From Parietichytrium sp. I65-24A (Eukaryota > Sar > Bigyra > Thraustochytrida > Thraustochytriidae): a stretch of DNA of 64,000 nucleotides. Shown one piece after another: positions 62,732-64,000 of the stretch. The stretch covers positions 57,501 to 121,500 of the forward strand of contig BLSF01000060.1 in NCBI GenBank assembly GCA_012862575.1, written 5' to 3'. The notes under the pieces are model-generated. The model did not search any database. It had not been told where the DNA came from and was given only the letters and a program-made list of their open reading frames with translations. The position numbers were made by a program, and so were the translations under genes. Positions within the stretch are counted from its first letter, which is position 1; each line of letters begins with the position of its first letter.

Positions 62732-64000
62732 ATGGGAGGAATCGTCAGTGCAGAGGAGCGCCCTTTGGAGGAGGTTCGCGCGGAGTTCCTCACCAAGCTG
62801 GAGGAAGTTCGAGCCAGCCAACCGAACAACCTTTGCGCCAAGCACCTCACCAAGGAGTACTTTGAGTCTCTGAGTGAAGATGACCAGAAAGTTTTGTACA
62901 GATGCACCATTACCGGGATCCAGAACCCAGACTCCAACCTTGGATGCTACGCGATGAAGCCTTCCGACTACGACACGTAAGTGTTTTCTGAATTTTGATG
63001 AATTGTGCTCAACCATGACCTGTGAATTGGCTAACGGCAACGTATAAATTACAGCTTCAAGCCATTTTTTGACAAAGTCATCCGCGAGTATCACGGAGAC
63101 GAATCGGGCGAGAAGAAGCACACCACCAACTGGGATATTTCTGACGTTGGCGAGGCTGGCGTTCTCGATGTCACCAAGCTTGGACTGGAGGATCTTTCCA
63201 TGCGTGTGCGTGTGGGACGTAACCTCAAGGCTTACAACCTTCCAGGTCTTATGGACAAGGAGGAGCGCATCAAGTTTGAGCAAACCATGCTCGAAGCATT
63301 CAAGAAGCTCCAGGAGAACCCAGCATACGGCGGTACTGTTTACTCCTTGACCCCAGATTTCGGAGAAGGCGTTGAAAACCCAAACAAGATCTCTGACGAG
63401 AAGTACGAAGAGCTCGTCAAGTCCCATGTCATGTTTAAGGACATGGACGCAGACCCGTACCTCAAGAGTGCTGGCATCTCTTCTGACTGGCCATACGGCC
63501 GTGGTTGCTACGTGTCAGAGGATGGACAATTCATTGTGTGGTTCGGCGAAGAGGACCAGCTTCGCATCATGTGCATGAAGAAGGGAACGTAAGTTATTTG
63601 CGTCTTTGCCCTCTCCGGAAATTTTGTTTTGTCTGGTCGCAAACTAACGATTCTGCGTTTTCTTTCTGAAAATCGCTGGACACTTACTTTCACAGTAAGC
63701 TCAATGAAGTGTTTGATCGCCTCAACGAAGGCCTAAAGACCATTGAGTCCATCGAGGGTATTGAGTTCGCCACCAGCGAGGACTACGGCTATGTGACCTC
63801 CTGCCCAAGCAACCTTGGAACTGGCATGCGAGCAAGTGTCCACATCAAGATCCCAAAGCTCACCAAGGACGGCACTGATGTAAGTTGGATTTTTTGGGGT
63901 ATCTTATGGCTGATGCAATCGAAATACTGACTTTCATTATCTGCGCTTTGGGAATTGTACAGACCCAGGCTAAGGAAATCTGCAAGCCACTCGGGTTGAG
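62732..64000 (+). CDS. Phosphagen kinase, arginine kinase-like, N-myristoyl signal; cut at window end
   Basis: Four exons, the last cut by the window edge: 62732-62976, 63055-63588, 63696-63879 and 63963 on. Introns are 78, 107 and 83 bases, GT-AG, all with GTAAGT donors. The protein starts MGGIVSAE, a good N-myristoylation signal (Gly2, Ser6). The guanidino-specificity loop, NPDSNLGCYAMKPSDY, is short as in arginine kinase, not long as in creatine kinase. Other marks are DWPYGRGCY, GEEDQLRIM and SCPSNLGTGMRAS with the reactive Cys near residue 296. The reaction is reversible phosphate transfer between ATP and a guanidino compound. Myristoylation would tether it to a membrane, as known for a flagellar sea urchin creatine kinase. 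The true substrate is inferred from the loop only. Confidence 0.93.

Noticed and set aside
1-64000. tRNA, rRNA and CRISPR features
   Set aside because: A scan by eye for the GGTTCRA-type T-loop and its complement found no cloverleaf, the tandem repeats have no CRISPR spacer pattern, and the window is eukaryotic.
1-64000. Transposons, retroelements or virus-like elements
   Set aside because: No transposase, reverse transcriptase, integrase or capsid-type product was seen in the frames, and no long terminal repeats were noticed.

Overview
The window is nuclear DNA from a single-celled eukaryote. The genes are long, widely spaced and mostly intronless, they lie on both strands with no operon structure, and the few introns are 77-107 bases long with GT-AG ends (four of the six open GTAAGT, one GTATAA-like GTACGT-class variants aside). 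The Ser-Pro-Thr repeat surface protein, the myosin with a PH domain, the phosphagen kinase and a calcyphosin-like EF-hand protein point to a stramenopile-type protist. A thraustochytrid or other labyrinthulomycete is my best guess. No photosynthetic gene is present. The lineage is inference; a marker gene would be needed to settle it.

Layout. Positions 1-5.3 kb hold no recognisable gene. Then come a SPT-repeat membrane-anchored surface protein (6.06-7.59 kb, +), a TMCO4/DUF726 hydrolase (9.0-11.1, +), a SEL1L/HRD3-type ERAD protein (12.0-14.5, +), a set of short coding-like pieces (15.3-15.9, -), an Ariadne-type RBR ubiquitin ligase with one intron (17.0-18.9, +), a theta-like glutathione transferase (19.2-19.9, -), a possible small secreted peptide (21.3, +), a GPC1-type glycerophosphocholine acyltransferase with a 16-nt microexon (21.7-23.2, -), a WD40 protein, perhaps Nup43 (24.3-25.3, +), an SLC35A nucleotide-sugar transporter (25.8-26.8, -), an EGF-plus-multipass membrane protein (27.7-29.1, -), a UBE3C/Hul5 HECT ligase (30.3-33.6, +), a myosin-PH-zinc-ribbon protein (34.0-38.1, -), an F-box-like/ankyrin-like protein (41.7-43.1, +), an IQ/coiled-coil protein (43.4-45.5, -), a RING/IBR-like protein (46.4-47.5, +), a type II membrane sulfotransferase (48.2-49.6, +), NDUFA2 of complex I (50.2, +), a dual-specificity phosphatase fused to a RING (51.5-52.6, -), CDK5RAP3/C53 (55.4-57.2, -), an ankyrin protein (57.7-58.6, -), a calcyphosin-like EF-hand protein (59.6-60.8, +) and a phosphagen kinase cut by the window end (62.7-64.0, +).

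Shared themes. Several genes act in ubiquitin or ER quality control: SEL1L, the Ariadne RBR, UBE3C, the RING/IBR protein, the phosphatase-RING fusion and C53. I see no sign that they are linked in more than position. The intergenic DNA is rich in microsatellites and tandem repeats, several of them directly upstream of genes. A 12-bp palindrome, GTCCCCGNGGAC, recurs four times in intergenic DNA and is the best candidate for an undescribed regulatory signal here. No transposon, retroelement, virus-like element, CRISPR array, rRNA or tRNA gene was recognised.
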